Below are positions 16,941-25,458 of a stretch of DNA of 34,426 bases, one piece after another. Within the stretch, counting starts at the first letter, position 1. Each line of letters opens with the position of its first letter. This DNA is from an uncultured Lachnoclostridium sp. (lineage in GTDB: Bacteria > Bacillota > Clostridia > Lachnospirales > Lachnospiraceae), in assembly GCA_946499505.1 (NCBI GenBank), contig CAMMSL010000024.1:1-34426 (forward strand). The letters run 5' to 3'. The notes under the pieces are model-generated. The model worked only from the letters and a program-made list of their open reading frames with translations, was not told the origin of the DNA and searched no databases. Made by a program: the position numbers and the translations under genes.

Positions 16941-17431
16941 GAGCAATTTATCCGGGGAGTTTTGATCCGGTCACATACGGTCATATGGATATCATCATAC
17001 GATCCTGCAAGATCGTAGACGAATTGATCGTCGGTGTATTGTGTAATAAAGCGAAAATGCCGTTGTTTTCTGTAGAAGAACGTGTTAAAATGTTAGAGGA
17101 AGTGACAAAAGATCTCAAAAATGTCCGGATTGTTCCATTCAACGGACTGCTCGTTGATTTTGCGGCTAAGATGGATGCGGATTTGATCATAAGAGGACTG
17201 CGCGCGATCACGGATTTTGAGTATGAGTTACAGATGTCACAGACCAATCATAAACTGGAACCAAATGTTGAGACAATGTTTTTGACTACCAGTATTGAAT
17301 ATTCATATTTGAGTTCCACCACAGTAAGGGAAATCGCTGCTTTTGGGGGAGATCTTTCACAGTTTGTGCCGGAAGCAGTCGCTGTGGAACTTAGGAAAAA
17401 GATGAGTACAAAAGGAGAGTGTAACAAATGA
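16934..17431 (+). CDS. coaD: Phosphopantetheine adenylyltransferase CoaD
   Basis: CoaD makes dephospho-CoA from 4'-phosphopantetheine and ATP, the penultimate step of coenzyme A synthesis. The nucleotidyltransferase motif is present as TYGH at 14-17 within [15 protein letters not shown], along with the [15 protein letters not shown] block and the C-terminal STTVRE motif. Length is 165 residues, normal for the family. It overlaps rsmD at its start and the next gene by 4 bases at its end (ATGA), so the three are translationally coupled. Confidence 0.96.
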   Translation: MLRAIYPGSFDPVTYGHMDIIIRSCKIVDELIVGVLCNKAKMPLFSVEERVKMLEEVTKDLKNVRIVPFNGLLVDFAAKMDADLIIRGLRAITDFEYELQMSQTNHKLEPNVETMFLTTSIEYSYLSSTTVREIAAFGGDLSQFVPEAVAVELRKKMSTKGECNK

Positions 17432-18003
17432 GCAGCCGTATTGAGCAGATTATCGAAGAGATCGAGGAGTACATCGACAGAGATTGTAAATTCCAGCCGT
17501 TGTCTACGACCAAGATCATCGTTAACAAGGAGCATCTTGATGAACTTCTCAGAGAGCTCCGCATGAAGACACCGGATGAGATCAAACGTTATCAGAAGAT
17601 CATCGCCAACCGCGATGCCATACTTGCCGATGCAAAAGCGAAAGCCGACGCTATGATCGAGGAAGCTCAGGTGCAGACTACTGAACTTGTCAGTGAACAC
17701 GAGATCATGCAGCAGGCATATGCACAGGCAAATGAGATAGTAACGCAGGCGACAGCGCAGGCTCAGGAAATTATTGACAATGCTACATCTGATGCCAATG
17801 CAATACGTATTGGTGCGATCCAGTATACAGACGATCTGCTTGCCAATGCAGAAAGCATCATCGGGCATACGCTTGACAGTTACACAACGAAATATGACGG
17901 GCTGATCAATTCTCTTCAGGAATGCTATGACACTGTCCGCTCTAACCGTGCCGAGCTTGAGATTCCGGAAGAAGAAGATACAAATTACGATTCTCAGAAT
18001 TAG
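17428..18003 (+). CDS. Coiled-coil protein of unknown function (ATPase subunit H-like)
   Basis: The 191-residue protein opens with a short folded segment ([42 protein letters not shown]) followed by a long alanine- and glutamine-rich helix (about 55-145) with the [15 protein letters not shown] pattern of V-type ATPase subunit H/E or DivIVA-like coiled coils, and an acidic tail. It has no membrane segment. No ATPase operon surrounds it, so an ATPase role is unlikely; a scaffold role in envelope or division is more plausible but unproven. It starts on an ATGA overlap with coaD. An embedded terminator in ylbJ lies downstream. Confidence 0.8.
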   Translation: MSSRIEQIIEEIEEYIDRDCKFQPLSTTKIIVNKEHLDELLRELRMKTPDEIKRYQKIIANRDAILADAKAKADAMIEEAQVQTTELVSEHEIMQQAYAQANEIVTQATAQAQEIIDNATSDANAIRIGAIQYTDDLLANAESIIGHTLDSYTTKYDGLINSLQECYDTVRSNRAELEIPEEEDTNYDSQN

Positions 18004-18035
18004 AGGATGTAGAAATCGGCCGACGATAAATCCTT

Positions 18036-18968
18036 TCACAAAATATGTATATATATGATACCTGACAGACTGGCTGCCGTTGCGGCAGTCAGTTTTTGTG
18101 TGATATAAGGCAAAAGTGGAAGAGAAGTGCCTTTCAACATGCACTGCGTCTGCGCTGCGGAACAAAAACCGCCAAACGAAGTAAGCCCCAGAATGAGCGG
18201 ATAGCTTATGGACAGATCCGAAATCGCATTATAGATCATATGAATGCCATTTGTCATTTCCAGCGCAGGAAGGATACCGGCAAGCACCGGATGATCAGAT
18301 GACAATTTTCCCGGCAGAGCGATCAGTATTGAAAAAAATATGATGTAAAGACCTACTTTTACAATAGATTCAAAACTATCCGCCAGACAGGAATCCAGCA
18401 TTTCGAAATTCAGCAGCTTTGCGTTATCCTTTTTTCCCTCAGACAGATCAGGAAATTTTTTTCTTCCTTTCAGATAAAATCTGCGAAAGAACAGACTGAG
18501 GAATGCAGGGACACCGATCAGGATCAGCAGTGTGGGGATCATAAGCTCTTCTCTGTCAAATGTTTTCCATACAATGAAATTCATGATAAAGATCGGGCTT
18601 GTATTATTGCAGAAGGAAAGCAGATAAGCCCCCTCGTCCCGCGAAATCTTTCCCGAACGCACCAGATCAGCCGATACTTTTGCACCCATCGGATACCCGC
18701 ACAGGAAACCTGCGATCACTGCAAAAGAACCATTCGGCGATGTGGCAAATAAGGTGGAAAACAGCCTGCCGAATATCCTTGATATGACTGCAAGGCCTCC
18801 GCCGGAAAGCATCAGTCCGGATACAAGCATAAAAGGGAACAGCGTCGGAAATACAACCTGAAACCACAAAAGCAGCCCGCTTTCGGCACCGTCAAAAACT
18901 GCTTTCGGTGAAAACAGCATCGCAAGAAAGAGAACGAGAACGGGCAAACCTGATATTAACTGTTTCAT
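18036..18968 (-). CDS. ylbJ: Sporulation integral membrane protein YlbJ
   Basis: YlbJ is a polytopic membrane protein of the nucleoside-recognition (Gate domain) family, required for spore development in Bacillus subtilis. The 310-residue product has about eight hydrophobic segments and contains the GFLCGYPMGAKVSADLVRSG block, the YLLSFCNNTSPIFI block and the TSFGGFCSAAQTQCML block expected of the family. GGAGG at 18975-18979 on the coding strand sets the start at 18968. The last codons overlap a terminator belonging to the convergent plus-strand operon. Association with rsmD-coaD is conserved across Firmicutes, though here it is on the opposite strand. Confidence 0.92.
   Translation of the reverse strand: MKQLISGLPVLVLFLAMLFSPKAVFDGAESGLLLWFQVVFPTLFPFMLVSGLMLSGGGLAVISRIFGRLFSTLFATSPNGSFAVIAGFLCGYPMGAKVSADLVRSGKISRDEGAYLLSFCNNTSPIFIMNFIVWKTFDREELMIPTLLILIGVPAFLSLFFRRFYLKGRKKFPDLSEGKKDNAKLLNFEMLDSCLADSFESIVKVGLYIIFFSILIALPGKLSSDHPVLAGILPALEMTNGIHMIYNAISDLSISYPLILGLTSFGGFCSAAQTQCMLKGTSLPLLPYITQKLTAATAASLSGIIYIHIL
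18069..18097 (+). terminator. Terminator of the rsmD-coaD operon inside ylbJ coding sequence
   Basis: An 11-bp stem with one G-U pair (18069-18079 with 18083-18093) and a 3-base loop is followed by TTTTTG on the plus strand. It lies about 30 bases inside the 3' end of the convergent ylbJ, where the DNA encodes a Thr/Ala-rich stretch. Confidence 0.75.
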
Positions 18969-19012
18969 TGGTGCCCTCCGTTCCTTAAATAGTTATTTTA
19001 GATATATGACGA

Positions 19013-19041
19013 TAGTATGTTCTTTATGAATTGCTCATATA
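19013..19041 (-). promoter_or_regulatory. Candidate sporulation-type promoter of ylbJ
   Basis: On the minus strand CATACTA (19019-19013) matches the sigma-G -10 consensus exactly and, with the following T, matches the sigma-E -10 at seven of eight positions. CTATA, 18 bases upstream, resembles the sigma-G -35. The start codon lies about 45 bases downstream with GGAGG in between, a sensible layout for a sporulation gene. Confidence 0.45.
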
Positions 19042-19043
19042 GT
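19015..19043 (+). promoter_or_regulatory. Candidate sigma-E-like promoter of the M23 peptidase gene
   Basis: GTATGTT (19015-19021) and CATATAGT (19036-19043) are separated by 14 bases, as in sigma-E promoters; they match the KMATATT and CATACANT consensus at five of seven and seven of eight positions. It overlaps the ylbJ promoter candidate. Confidence 0.35.
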
Positions 19044-19064
19044 AAAAGAAAAAAGGAGTCATTC

Positions 19065-19892
19065 TTGAAACGGATTCTGAAAATCAGCTTTCTCCTTTTT
19101 CTTCTTGTTTTTTCATGTTCTCTCTGGATACCCAGACTGCGCTATATGAGCGAGATCAGCAGGCTTGATGCTGACACTGTACAAAGCGACGGCTTCAGGG
19201 AGCAGCCTGTAGCCCCCCGGACAGCCCGGGTGATCAGCGGGATGGATGAGCCCGGTGAATACCTCGCAGTCTACTGGCTGGAGAGCGGATTCGAAGAACA
19301 GAATATCTCACTTTCTCCTGACGATGCCCTGGCGATGCGGAAACGCTGGGAAAGGGCGGACGGCTGGAGCGATTACTTAAGCGCCTGCCAGGCAGTGTGG
19401 AATGATCTTGTCTATTTTCCTGTCGCTTTATCACAGAGCAGCAATATTGATGTATCTTTTGAAGATTCCTGGATGTTTGACAGGTCATACAAGGGGGAAC
19501 GCGGACACGAGGGGACGGATATCATGCCGGATAAAAATGAGCGCGGTGTACTTCCTGTCGTAAGCATGACCGACGGTGTTGTGCAGAATAAGGGATGGCT
19601 GGAGCTGGGAGGATACCGGATCGGGATCAGCACTCCCCACGGTGCCTATTTCTATTATGCCCATCTGGATTCTTATGCGGACATCGAAGAAGGTGATGAA
19701 ATAAAAGCAGGAGACCTGCTGGGATATATGGGAGATACAGGATACAGTACAACAGAGGGTACGAAAGGGAAATTTCCCGTGCATCTCCACCTTGGCATTT
19801 ACATATACAAGGGAGGTCAGGAGATCAGCGTGAATCCCTATGCGGCACTCAAATATACGGAAGAGAAAATTATCGACTATCAGGACAGATAA
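19065..19892 (+). CDS. M23 family metallopeptidase, membrane-anchored
   Basis: M23 peptidases cleave peptide cross-links of peptidoglycan using zinc. The N-terminal part has one membrane anchor (about 5-22), followed by a linker region (about 30-125) and the LytM-like domain. Zinc ligand positions are intact: His148 and Asp152 in GHEGTDIM and His242 in VHLHLG, with His240 alongside, so it is probably active rather than a SpoIIQ-like degenerate form. I chose the TTG at 19065 because AAAAGGAG lies 8 bases upstream; an ATG at 19017 would lie inside the promoter candidate and has no ribosome binding site. The divergent position beside ylbJ suggests a sporulation role. Confidence 0.85.
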   Translation: MKRILKISFLLFLLVFSCSLWIPRLRYMSEISRLDADTVQSDGFREQPVAPRTARVISGMDEPGEYLAVYWLESGFEEQNISLSPDDALAMRKRWERADGWSDYLSACQAVWNDLVYFPVALSQSSNIDVSFEDSWMFDRSYKGERGHEGTDIMPDKNERGVLPVVSMTDGVVQNKGWLELGGYRIGISTPHGAYFYYAHLDSYADIEEGDEIKAGDLLGYMGDTGYSTTEGTKGKFPVHLHLGIYIYKGGQEISVNPYAALKYTEEKIIDYQDR

Positions 19893-19922
19893 TGATATAC
19901 TATCGACTATGGAGGAAAAGAA

Positions 19923-21371
19923 ATGAATCTGCCATCAGCATTTGAAGAAAAGATGAAACAGCTGCTCGGAGCTGAATATACCGATTATCTCGACTGTTTT
20001 GATGAACCGCGGCACTACGGACTCCGCGTCAATACTGCAAAGATTTCTGTGGAAGATTTCCTTGAGATCTCGCCCTGGCCGCTGAAAAAAATTCCGTGGA
20101 TACACAATGGATTTTACTATGACGGCGAGAACTGCCAGCCGGCAAAGCACCCTTACTACTTTGCCGGACTTTACTACCTGCAGGAACCGAGCGCCATGAC
20201 CCCCGCCGACCGTCTTCCCGTCGAACCGGGAGACAAGGTGCTGGATGTCTGTGCCGCTCCCGGCGGAAAAGCAACAGAACTTGGAGCCAGATTGAACGGC
20301 ACCGGCGTTCTTGCCGCAAATGACCTGAGCAATTCGCGCGCAAAGGGCCTTTTAAAGAATATCGAACTTATGGGGATCGGCAACGTTCTCGTCTTAAGTG
20401 AAGAGCCGGGGAAGCTGATCCCGTATTTCACTGAATATTTTGACAAGATCCTGATCGATGCTCCCTGTTCCGGCGAGGGAATGTTCAGAAAGGACCGCAA
20501 GATGATCCGTGCATGGGAGGAACACGGTCCGGACTATTTCGCCAAGATCCAGAAAAGCATCATTACGCAGACTGCACAGATGTTAAGGCCCGGCGGGATG
20601 ATCCTGTATTCGACCTGTACATTCTCTCCTGAAGAAAATGAGCAGACGATTGAGTATCTCCTGGATCAGTTTCCTGACTTTGACGTATGTGAGATAGACG
20701 GATATGAGGGCTTTGCCTGCGGAATGCCGGAAGTAACAGCTTCTAAAGATAAACGTCTCAGCCGCACAGTCCGTATCTTTCCCCATCGCATGAAAGGGGA
20801 AGGGCATTTTCTTGCCCTTCTGAAAAAACAGAGCGATGACACTCCTGATACGTTTACAGATTCCCAGGACGGTCATCCCGCTGCAAAACATGATAGAAAA
20901 TCTGCTGTAAGGGGTAATATAAAAACCGGTACGGGGCGAAAGACATTACCGGAAGAACTCACGGATTTTCTGGCTGACGTTCGAAGGGAATTTGATCCCG
21001 GCAGATTCGATATACGGGCTGATAAAGTCTATTATATGCCGGAAGGTCTGCCTGCCTTAAACGGGATACGTTTTCTGCGCACAGGACTTTTTCTTGGAGA
21101 ACTAAAGAAAAAAAGATTTGAACCCAGCCAGGCTTTTGCCATGAATCTGAAGAAAGAGGAGTATCCCCGGATCATCGATCTGCCTGTATCCGACGAACGG
21201 GTGATCAAATATCTGAAAGGGGAGACTCTTGATGTGGAGGATATCGTTTCTCCCAAAGAAAAAGGCTGGTATCTCGTCTGTGTGGACGGATATCCGCTGG
21301 GGTTCGGCAAGCTTGCAGGCCAGATACTTAAGAACAAATATCTCCCGGGATGGCGGTGGCAGTCAGCATGA
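19923..21371 (+). CDS. RsmF/NOL1-NOP2-Sun family RNA (cytosine-C5) methyltransferase
   Basis: This class I SAM enzyme methylates cytosine at C5 in rRNA or tRNA. The SAM site is in VLDVCAAPGGKATELGARL, and both family cysteines are present: Cys182 in DAPCSGEGMF and Cys232 in YSTCTFSPEENE. The C-terminal part (about 340-482) carries the PUA-like RNA-binding module found in RsmF-type enzymes (YYMPEGLPALNGIRFLRTG, YLKGETLD, GFGKLAGQILKNKYLPGWR). At 482 residues it fits RsmF-like proteins. The site modified cannot be told from sequence. Its stop overlaps the next start (ATGA at 21368). Confidence 0.93.
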   Translation: MNLPSAFEEKMKQLLGAEYTDYLDCFDEPRHYGLRVNTAKISVEDFLEISPWPLKKIPWIHNGFYYDGENCQPAKHPYYFAGLYYLQEPSAMTPADRLPVEPGDKVLDVCAAPGGKATELGARLNGTGVLAANDLSNSRAKGLLKNIELMGIGNVLVLSEEPGKLIPYFTEYFDKILIDAPCSGEGMFRKDRKMIRAWEEHGPDYFAKIQKSIITQTAQMLRPGGMILYSTCTFSPEENEQTIEYLLDQFPDFDVCEIDGYEGFACGMPEVTASKDKRLSRTVRIFPHRMKGEGHFLALLKKQSDDTPDTFTDSQDGHPAAKHDRKSAVRGNIKTGTGRKTLPEELTDFLADVRREFDPGRFDIRADKVYYMPEGLPALNGIRFLRTGLFLGELKKKRFEPSQAFAMNLKKEEYPRIIDLPVSDERVIKYLKGETLDVEDIVSPKEKGWYLVCVDGYPLGFGKLAGQILKNKYLPGWRWQSA

Positions 21372-22093
21372 AGATCCGGCTTGACAAGTATCTGGCAGAC
21401 ATGGGGCTGGGAACAAGAAGCCAGATAAAAAAGGAAATCCGGAGCGGTCAGGTTATTGTAAACGGTATATCAATCTGCCGACCGGAAGTAAAGATCGATA
21501 CCGCCCAGGATAAGGTCATATTTCACGGTGAGCCTGTCACATATGAGGAATATGAATATTTTATGCTGAATAAACCTGCCGGGGTGATATCTGCTGCAAA
21601 CGACCGTCAGGAAACGACAGTGGTCGATCTGATCAAAGACAGAAAAAGAGACGACCTCTTTCCGGTGGGACGGCTCGATAAAGACACAGAAGGTCTCCTG
21701 ATCATCACCAATAACGGAGAGCTTGCGCACCGCCTGCTCTCGCCGAAGAAACATGTGGATAAAGTCTACTTTGCGAGGATAAAGGGGCATGTAACGCAAA
21801 ATGATGTGGAAAACTTTTCCCGCGGAGTGGATATCGGGGACGAGAAACCGACTCTGCCGGCAGATCTTGTTATCTGCACGTCAGATGAGATCTCCGAGAT
21901 CCGGCTGACGATCCGCGAAGGAAGATTCCACCAGGTGAAACGCATGTTCCAGGCTGTCGGGAAAGAAGTCATTTACCTGAAACGTCTCCAGATGGGCGGC
22001 ATTACTCTGGACGAAAACTTGAAAACGGGAGAGTACCGCAGACTGACAGAAAAAGAGGTAGAAAGATTATGCTCACAGGAAAGAAAGCCGTAA
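21368..22093 (+). CDS. RsuA/RluB/RluE family pseudouridine synthase
   Basis: The enzyme converts uridine to pseudouridine in rRNA. It has an N-terminal S4 RNA-binding domain (IRLDKYLADMGLGTRSQIKKEI) and a catalytic domain with GRLDKDTEGLLIITNNGELAH; Asp104 is the catalytic residue. HQVKRMFQAVG is also typical of this branch. From ATG 21368 the product is 241 residues. The ATG overlaps the TGA of the preceding gene, and the 3' end overlaps the HAD gene by 25 bases, so translation is probably coupled. The upstream in-frame ATG at 21350 is possible but would overlap further. The target site in rRNA is not determined. Confidence 0.92.
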   Translation: MKIRLDKYLADMGLGTRSQIKKEIRSGQVIVNGISICRPEVKIDTAQDKVIFHGEPVTYEEYEYFMLNKPAGVISAANDRQETTVVDLIKDRKRDDLFPVGRLDKDTEGLLIITNNGELAHRLLSPKKHVDKVYFARIKGHVTQNDVENFSRGVDIGDEKPTLPADLVICTSDEISEIRLTIREGRFHQVKRMFQAVGKEVIYLKRLQMGGITLDENLKTGEYRRLTEKEVERLCSQERKP

Positions 22094-22749
22094 TATTTGA
22101 TATGGATGGATCTCTTGTAGATTCCATGTGGATCTGGCCAGAAGTGGACCGGATCTTTATGGAAAAATATCAACTCTCAGAGCCAGCTACATTCCACAAG
22201 GATATTGAAGGAATGAGCTACACGGAGACGGCACAGTATTTCGTGGATACCTTTCAGACGCTGGACCGGACCGTAGAGCAGGTAATGCAGGAGTGGCGGG
22301 ACATGACACTCCGTCTTTATGCTACAAAAGTATTTCCTAAGCCCGGGGCAGTGAAATTCCTGAAAGATATGAAGCAGCGTGGCGTCCTTCTCGGGATTGC
22401 TACCAGTAATGACCGTACCATCGCCGATGCGGCTTTAAACGCACGTCATCTTACGCCGTACTTTGATTCCGTGCGCACAGCATGCGAGGTGGCAGCAGGA
22501 AAGCCTGCGCCGGACGTGTATCTCAAAGTGGCGGAAGACCTTCATGTTGAGCCTTCCTCATGCCTTGTATTCGAAGATGTTCCCAACGGAATCCTGGCAG
22601 GCAAAAACGCGGGTATGGAAGTGTGCGCCGTGGACGACGAATTTTCCAGACCTCTGGAACAAGAAAAGAAACAGCTTGCAGATTATTTTATCCATGATTT
22701 TAATGATATTTTCAGACATACCTATGAAAGGTGCGGGAAAGAGCAGTGA
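22069..22749 (+). CDS. HAD superfamily phosphatase, beta-phosphoglucomutase-like
   Basis: The haloacid dehalogenase fold uses a catalytic aspartate to handle phosphate esters. Motif I is DMDGSLVDS (Asp11 nucleophile, Asp13 acid/base), a four-helix cap follows (about 17-85), motif II is the IATSND segment, and Lys in AAGKPAPDVYLK with FEDVPNGILAGKNAGM supply motifs III and IV. At 226 residues this is the usual size for the beta-PGM/phosphoglycolate phosphatase branch. The substrate is unknown. It starts inside the end of the pseudouridine synthase gene, and its own stop overlaps the next start (GTGA). Confidence 0.9.
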   Translation: MLTGKKAVIFDMDGSLVDSMWIWPEVDRIFMEKYQLSEPATFHKDIEGMSYTETAQYFVDTFQTLDRTVEQVMQEWRDMTLRLYATKVFPKPGAVKFLKDMKQRGVLLGIATSNDRTIADAALNARHLTPYFDSVRTACEVAAGKPAPDVYLKVAEDLHVEPSSCLVFEDVPNGILAGKNAGMEVCAVDDEFSRPLEQEKKQLADYFIHDFNDIFRHTYERCGKEQ

Positions 22750-24686
22750 CACGCAGTGATTTTTTACCGGTAAACAAAAATGATATGATCGAGCGCGGAT
22801 GGGACAGTGTAGACTTTGTCTATGTGATCGGGGATGCCTACGTAGACCATCCGTCTTTCGGACATGCCATCATAAGCAGAGTGCTGGAAGCACACGGATA
22901 CCGGATAGGGATCATCTCTCAGCCGGACTGGAAAGATCCGAGGAGTATCCAGGTCTTCGGAGAGCCCCGTCTTGGTTTTCTTGTATCCGCAGGCAATATG
23001 GACTCTATGGTCAACCACTACAGCGTATCAAAAAAGCACAGAAAAACGGATGCCTACACTCCCGGAGGCGAGATGGGAAAAAGGCCGGATTATGCATGTG
23101 TTGTCTACGGTAATCTGATCCGGCAGACATATAAAAAGACTCCTGTCATCCTCGGCGGGATCGAGGCCAGCTTAAGAAGACTCGCACACTATGATTACTG
23201 GTCAGACCGGATAAAGCGTTCCATCCTTCTGGACTCCGGAGCTGATATCATCTCTTACGGAATGGGAGAGTGCTCCATCGTAGAGATCGCAGATGCATTG
23301 GACGCCGGCATTCCGGTAAACGAGCTTACTTACATTGACGGCACTGTAGTAAAGGTCAAAGACAGGGACCGCATCTACGATGCGGAATTTCTTCCGTCCT
23401 ATGAGGAACTGAAAGCAGACAAGAAAACCTATGCCAGAAGTTTCTATACCCAGTATCTCAATACGGATGCTTTCAATGGAAAACGGCTGGCAGAACCCTA
23501 TTCAGATCACCTCTATGTCGTGCAGAATCCACCGGCAAAGCCCTTAAGCGTCACAGAGATGGATGATGTCTATGATCTTCCATATGCAAGGACATACCAT
23601 CCTTCCTACGAAGAGAAAGGCGGAATACCGGCCATTTCAGAAATCCGTTTCAGTCTCATCAGCAACAGAGGCTGTTTTGGAGGATGCAGCTTCTGCGCTC
23701 TTACATTCCATCAGGGCAGGATCGTGCAGGTGAGAAGCCACGATTCTCTTCTCAGAGAGGCAGAGCTCATCACAAAAGAAAAAGATTTCAAAGGGTATAT
23801 CCATGATGTAGGAGGTCCGACTGCAAACTTCCGTCATCCCTCGTGCAGCAAACAGCTTGAGCACGGTGTCTGCCAAAACCGCCAGTGTCTGTTTCCCAAG
23901 CCATGCGGTAACCTTGACGCTGACCACAGTGATTATGTATCGCTTTTAAAAAAGCTGCGGCAGATTCCCGGAGTGAAGAAGGTATTCATCCGCTCCGGAA
24001 TCCGGTTCGACTATCTGCTTGCAGATAAAAAGAAAGAATTCTTAAAAGAACTCTGCAAGTATCACGTAAGCGGCCAGCTTAAAGTTGCGCCGGAACATGT
24101 AGCGAAGCCTGTGCTCGCCCTGATGGGAAAACCGGAGCACAGTGTATATGAGAAATTTACAGCAGAATTTAATAAAATGAATGAGAAGATAGGGAAAAAG
24201 CAGTATCTTGTTCCCTATCTGATGTCCTCGCATCCCGGCTCTACTTTGAAAGAGGCTGTGGAACTTGCCGAATATTGCAGAGATCTGGGGTATATGCCGG
24301 AACAGGTGCAGGACTTTTATCCTACACCATCCACTTTGTCTACATGCATGTATTATACAGGAATCGATCCCCGGAACGGAAAACCGGTATATGTGCCGAA
24401 AAATCCGCACGAAAAAGCGATGCAGAGAGCACTCATTCAATACCGGAACCCGGAGCTTTACGATCTTGTGCTGGAAGCTCTCCGACGTGCAGGACGAATG
24501 GATCTTGTGGGCTATGGGCCCAAATGTCTGATCCGGCCGAGACACAGCCAAGGGAATCGTACATTGGTCTCTCAGCGTCCAAATGCCCGACATACCGGAA
24601 AAAGCGGCGTAAACCGGGAAACATCAGAGGCGCCGCGCTCCCGTAAAAAGAAGAAAACGATACGCAATATCCACAAAAAGAAATGA
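22746..24686 (+). CDS. YgiQ family radical SAM protein
   Basis: YgiQ proteins are radical SAM enzymes of unknown reaction. The 4Fe-4S-binding CxxxCxxC motif is at Cys310, Cys314 and Cys317 (RGCFGGCSFC), and the order of segments matches the family: VIGDAYVDHPSFGHA near the start, EASLRRLAHYDYWSD, the extra Cys-rich loop HPSCSKQLEHGVCQNRQC and a C-terminal domain with QVQDFYPTPSTLSTCMYYTG. The tail after about residue 610 is rich in Lys/Arg and lacks structure. The GTG at 22746 is chosen because it overlaps the preceding TGA; a GTG at 22731 would add five residues. Length is 646 residues, a little shorter than E. coli YgiQ. Confidence 0.93.
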   Translation: MTRSDFLPVNKNDMIERGWDSVDFVYVIGDAYVDHPSFGHAIISRVLEAHGYRIGIISQPDWKDPRSIQVFGEPRLGFLVSAGNMDSMVNHYSVSKKHRKTDAYTPGGEMGKRPDYACVVYGNLIRQTYKKTPVILGGIEASLRRLAHYDYWSDRIKRSILLDSGADIISYGMGECSIVEIADALDAGIPVNELTYIDGTVVKVKDRDRIYDAEFLPSYEELKADKKTYARSFYTQYLNTDAFNGKRLAEPYSDHLYVVQNPPAKPLSVTEMDDVYDLPYARTYHPSYEEKGGIPAISEIRFSLISNRGCFGGCSFCALTFHQGRIVQVRSHDSLLREAELITKEKDFKGYIHDVGGPTANFRHPSCSKQLEHGVCQNRQCLFPKPCGNLDADHSDYVSLLKKLRQIPGVKKVFIRSGIRFDYLLADKKKEFLKELCKYHVSGQLKVAPEHVAKPVLALMGKPEHSVYEKFTAEFNKMNEKIGKKQYLVPYLMSSHPGSTLKEAVELAEYCRDLGYMPEQVQDFYPTPSTLSTCMYYTGIDPRNGKPVYVPKNPHEKAMQRALIQYRNPELYDLVLEALRRAGRMDLVGYGPKCLIRPRHSQGNRTLVSQRPNARHTGKSGVNRETSEAPRSRKKKKTIRNIHKKK

Positions 24687-24696
24687 GGCGTTCATT

Positions 24697-25458
24697 ATGA
24701 AAATAGCAGTTATAACAGGTGCATCTTCCGGGATAGGCAGGGAATTTGTCCGTCAGGTTGGATATTTTTATCACAGCCTGGATGAAATCTGGGTGATCGC
24801 AAGAAGAAAAGAGCGACTGGAATCTCTCAGAAAACACTGCCGGGTGCCTCTTCGCATCTTAGATGGAGATCTGCTGAAAAAGCAGGTGTACAGGCAGTAT
24901 CACAGCGAGCTGAAAGAGAAAAAGCCTGATATCCGCATGCTGGTCAATGCAGCCGGCTTTGGAAAGTCCGGCGCCTTTTCAGAGATCACATCTGAAGATA
25001 AAAAGCTGCAGCCGGATATGATCGACCTCAATTGCAGGGCATTGACACGTATGATCCAAATTTCACTGCCATGGATGAGTAAGGGCAGCCGGATCATCAA
25101 CCTGGCTTCTGCGGCAGCATTTTGTCCGCAGAACGGATTTGCCGTATATGCTGCCACAAAAGCATATGTCTTAAGCCTTTCGAGAGCACTTTCCTCGGAG
25201 CTGTGTTCCCGCGGTATCATCGTCACAGCTGTATGTCCGGGACCAGTAGATACAGAATTTTTCCAGGTCAGCGGTGAGCTTACCGATCCACTGAAAAAGC
25301 TGACAATGGCAAAAGCCCCTGCTGTTGTCCATAAGGCACTCAAAGACAGTCGCAAAAGGCGGGAGGTCTCCGTGTATGGCGCTTCGATGAAAGCAGCACG
25401 CATTGGTGCCTGGCTGCTGCCGCACCGACTGATATTGAGAGCAGAGGAGCTATTATGA
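24697..25458 (+). CDS. SDR family NAD(P)-dependent oxidoreductase
   Basis: Short-chain dehydrogenases use NAD(P)H to reduce or oxidise carbonyl or hydroxyl groups. The cofactor loop TGASSGIG is at 7-14, the NAAG-type motif occurs in LVNAAGFG, and the catalytic Tyr151 and Lys155 are in YAATK. A serine is expected near position 138 (NLASAAAF). At 253 residues it is a classical SDR; the substrate is unknown. It lies 10 bases after the ygiQ gene, and its stop overlaps the next start (ATGA at 25455). Confidence 0.9.
   Translation: MKIAVITGASSGIGREFVRQVGYFYHSLDEIWVIARRKERLESLRKHCRVPLRILDGDLLKKQVYRQYHSELKEKKPDIRMLVNAAGFGKSGAFSEITSEDKKLQPDMIDLNCRALTRMIQISLPWMSKGSRIINLASAAAFCPQNGFAVYAATKAYVLSLSRALSSELCSRGIIVTAVCPGPVDTEFFQVSGELTDPLKKLTMAKAPAVVHKALKDSRKRREVSVYGASMKAARIGAWLLPHRLILRAEELL

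Noticed and set aside
17248..18165. 305-codon minus-strand ORF over coaD and the coiled-coil gene
   Set aside because: It mirrors two well-supported plus-strand genes; composition (many Ser, Cys, Phe) is typical of antisense shadows.
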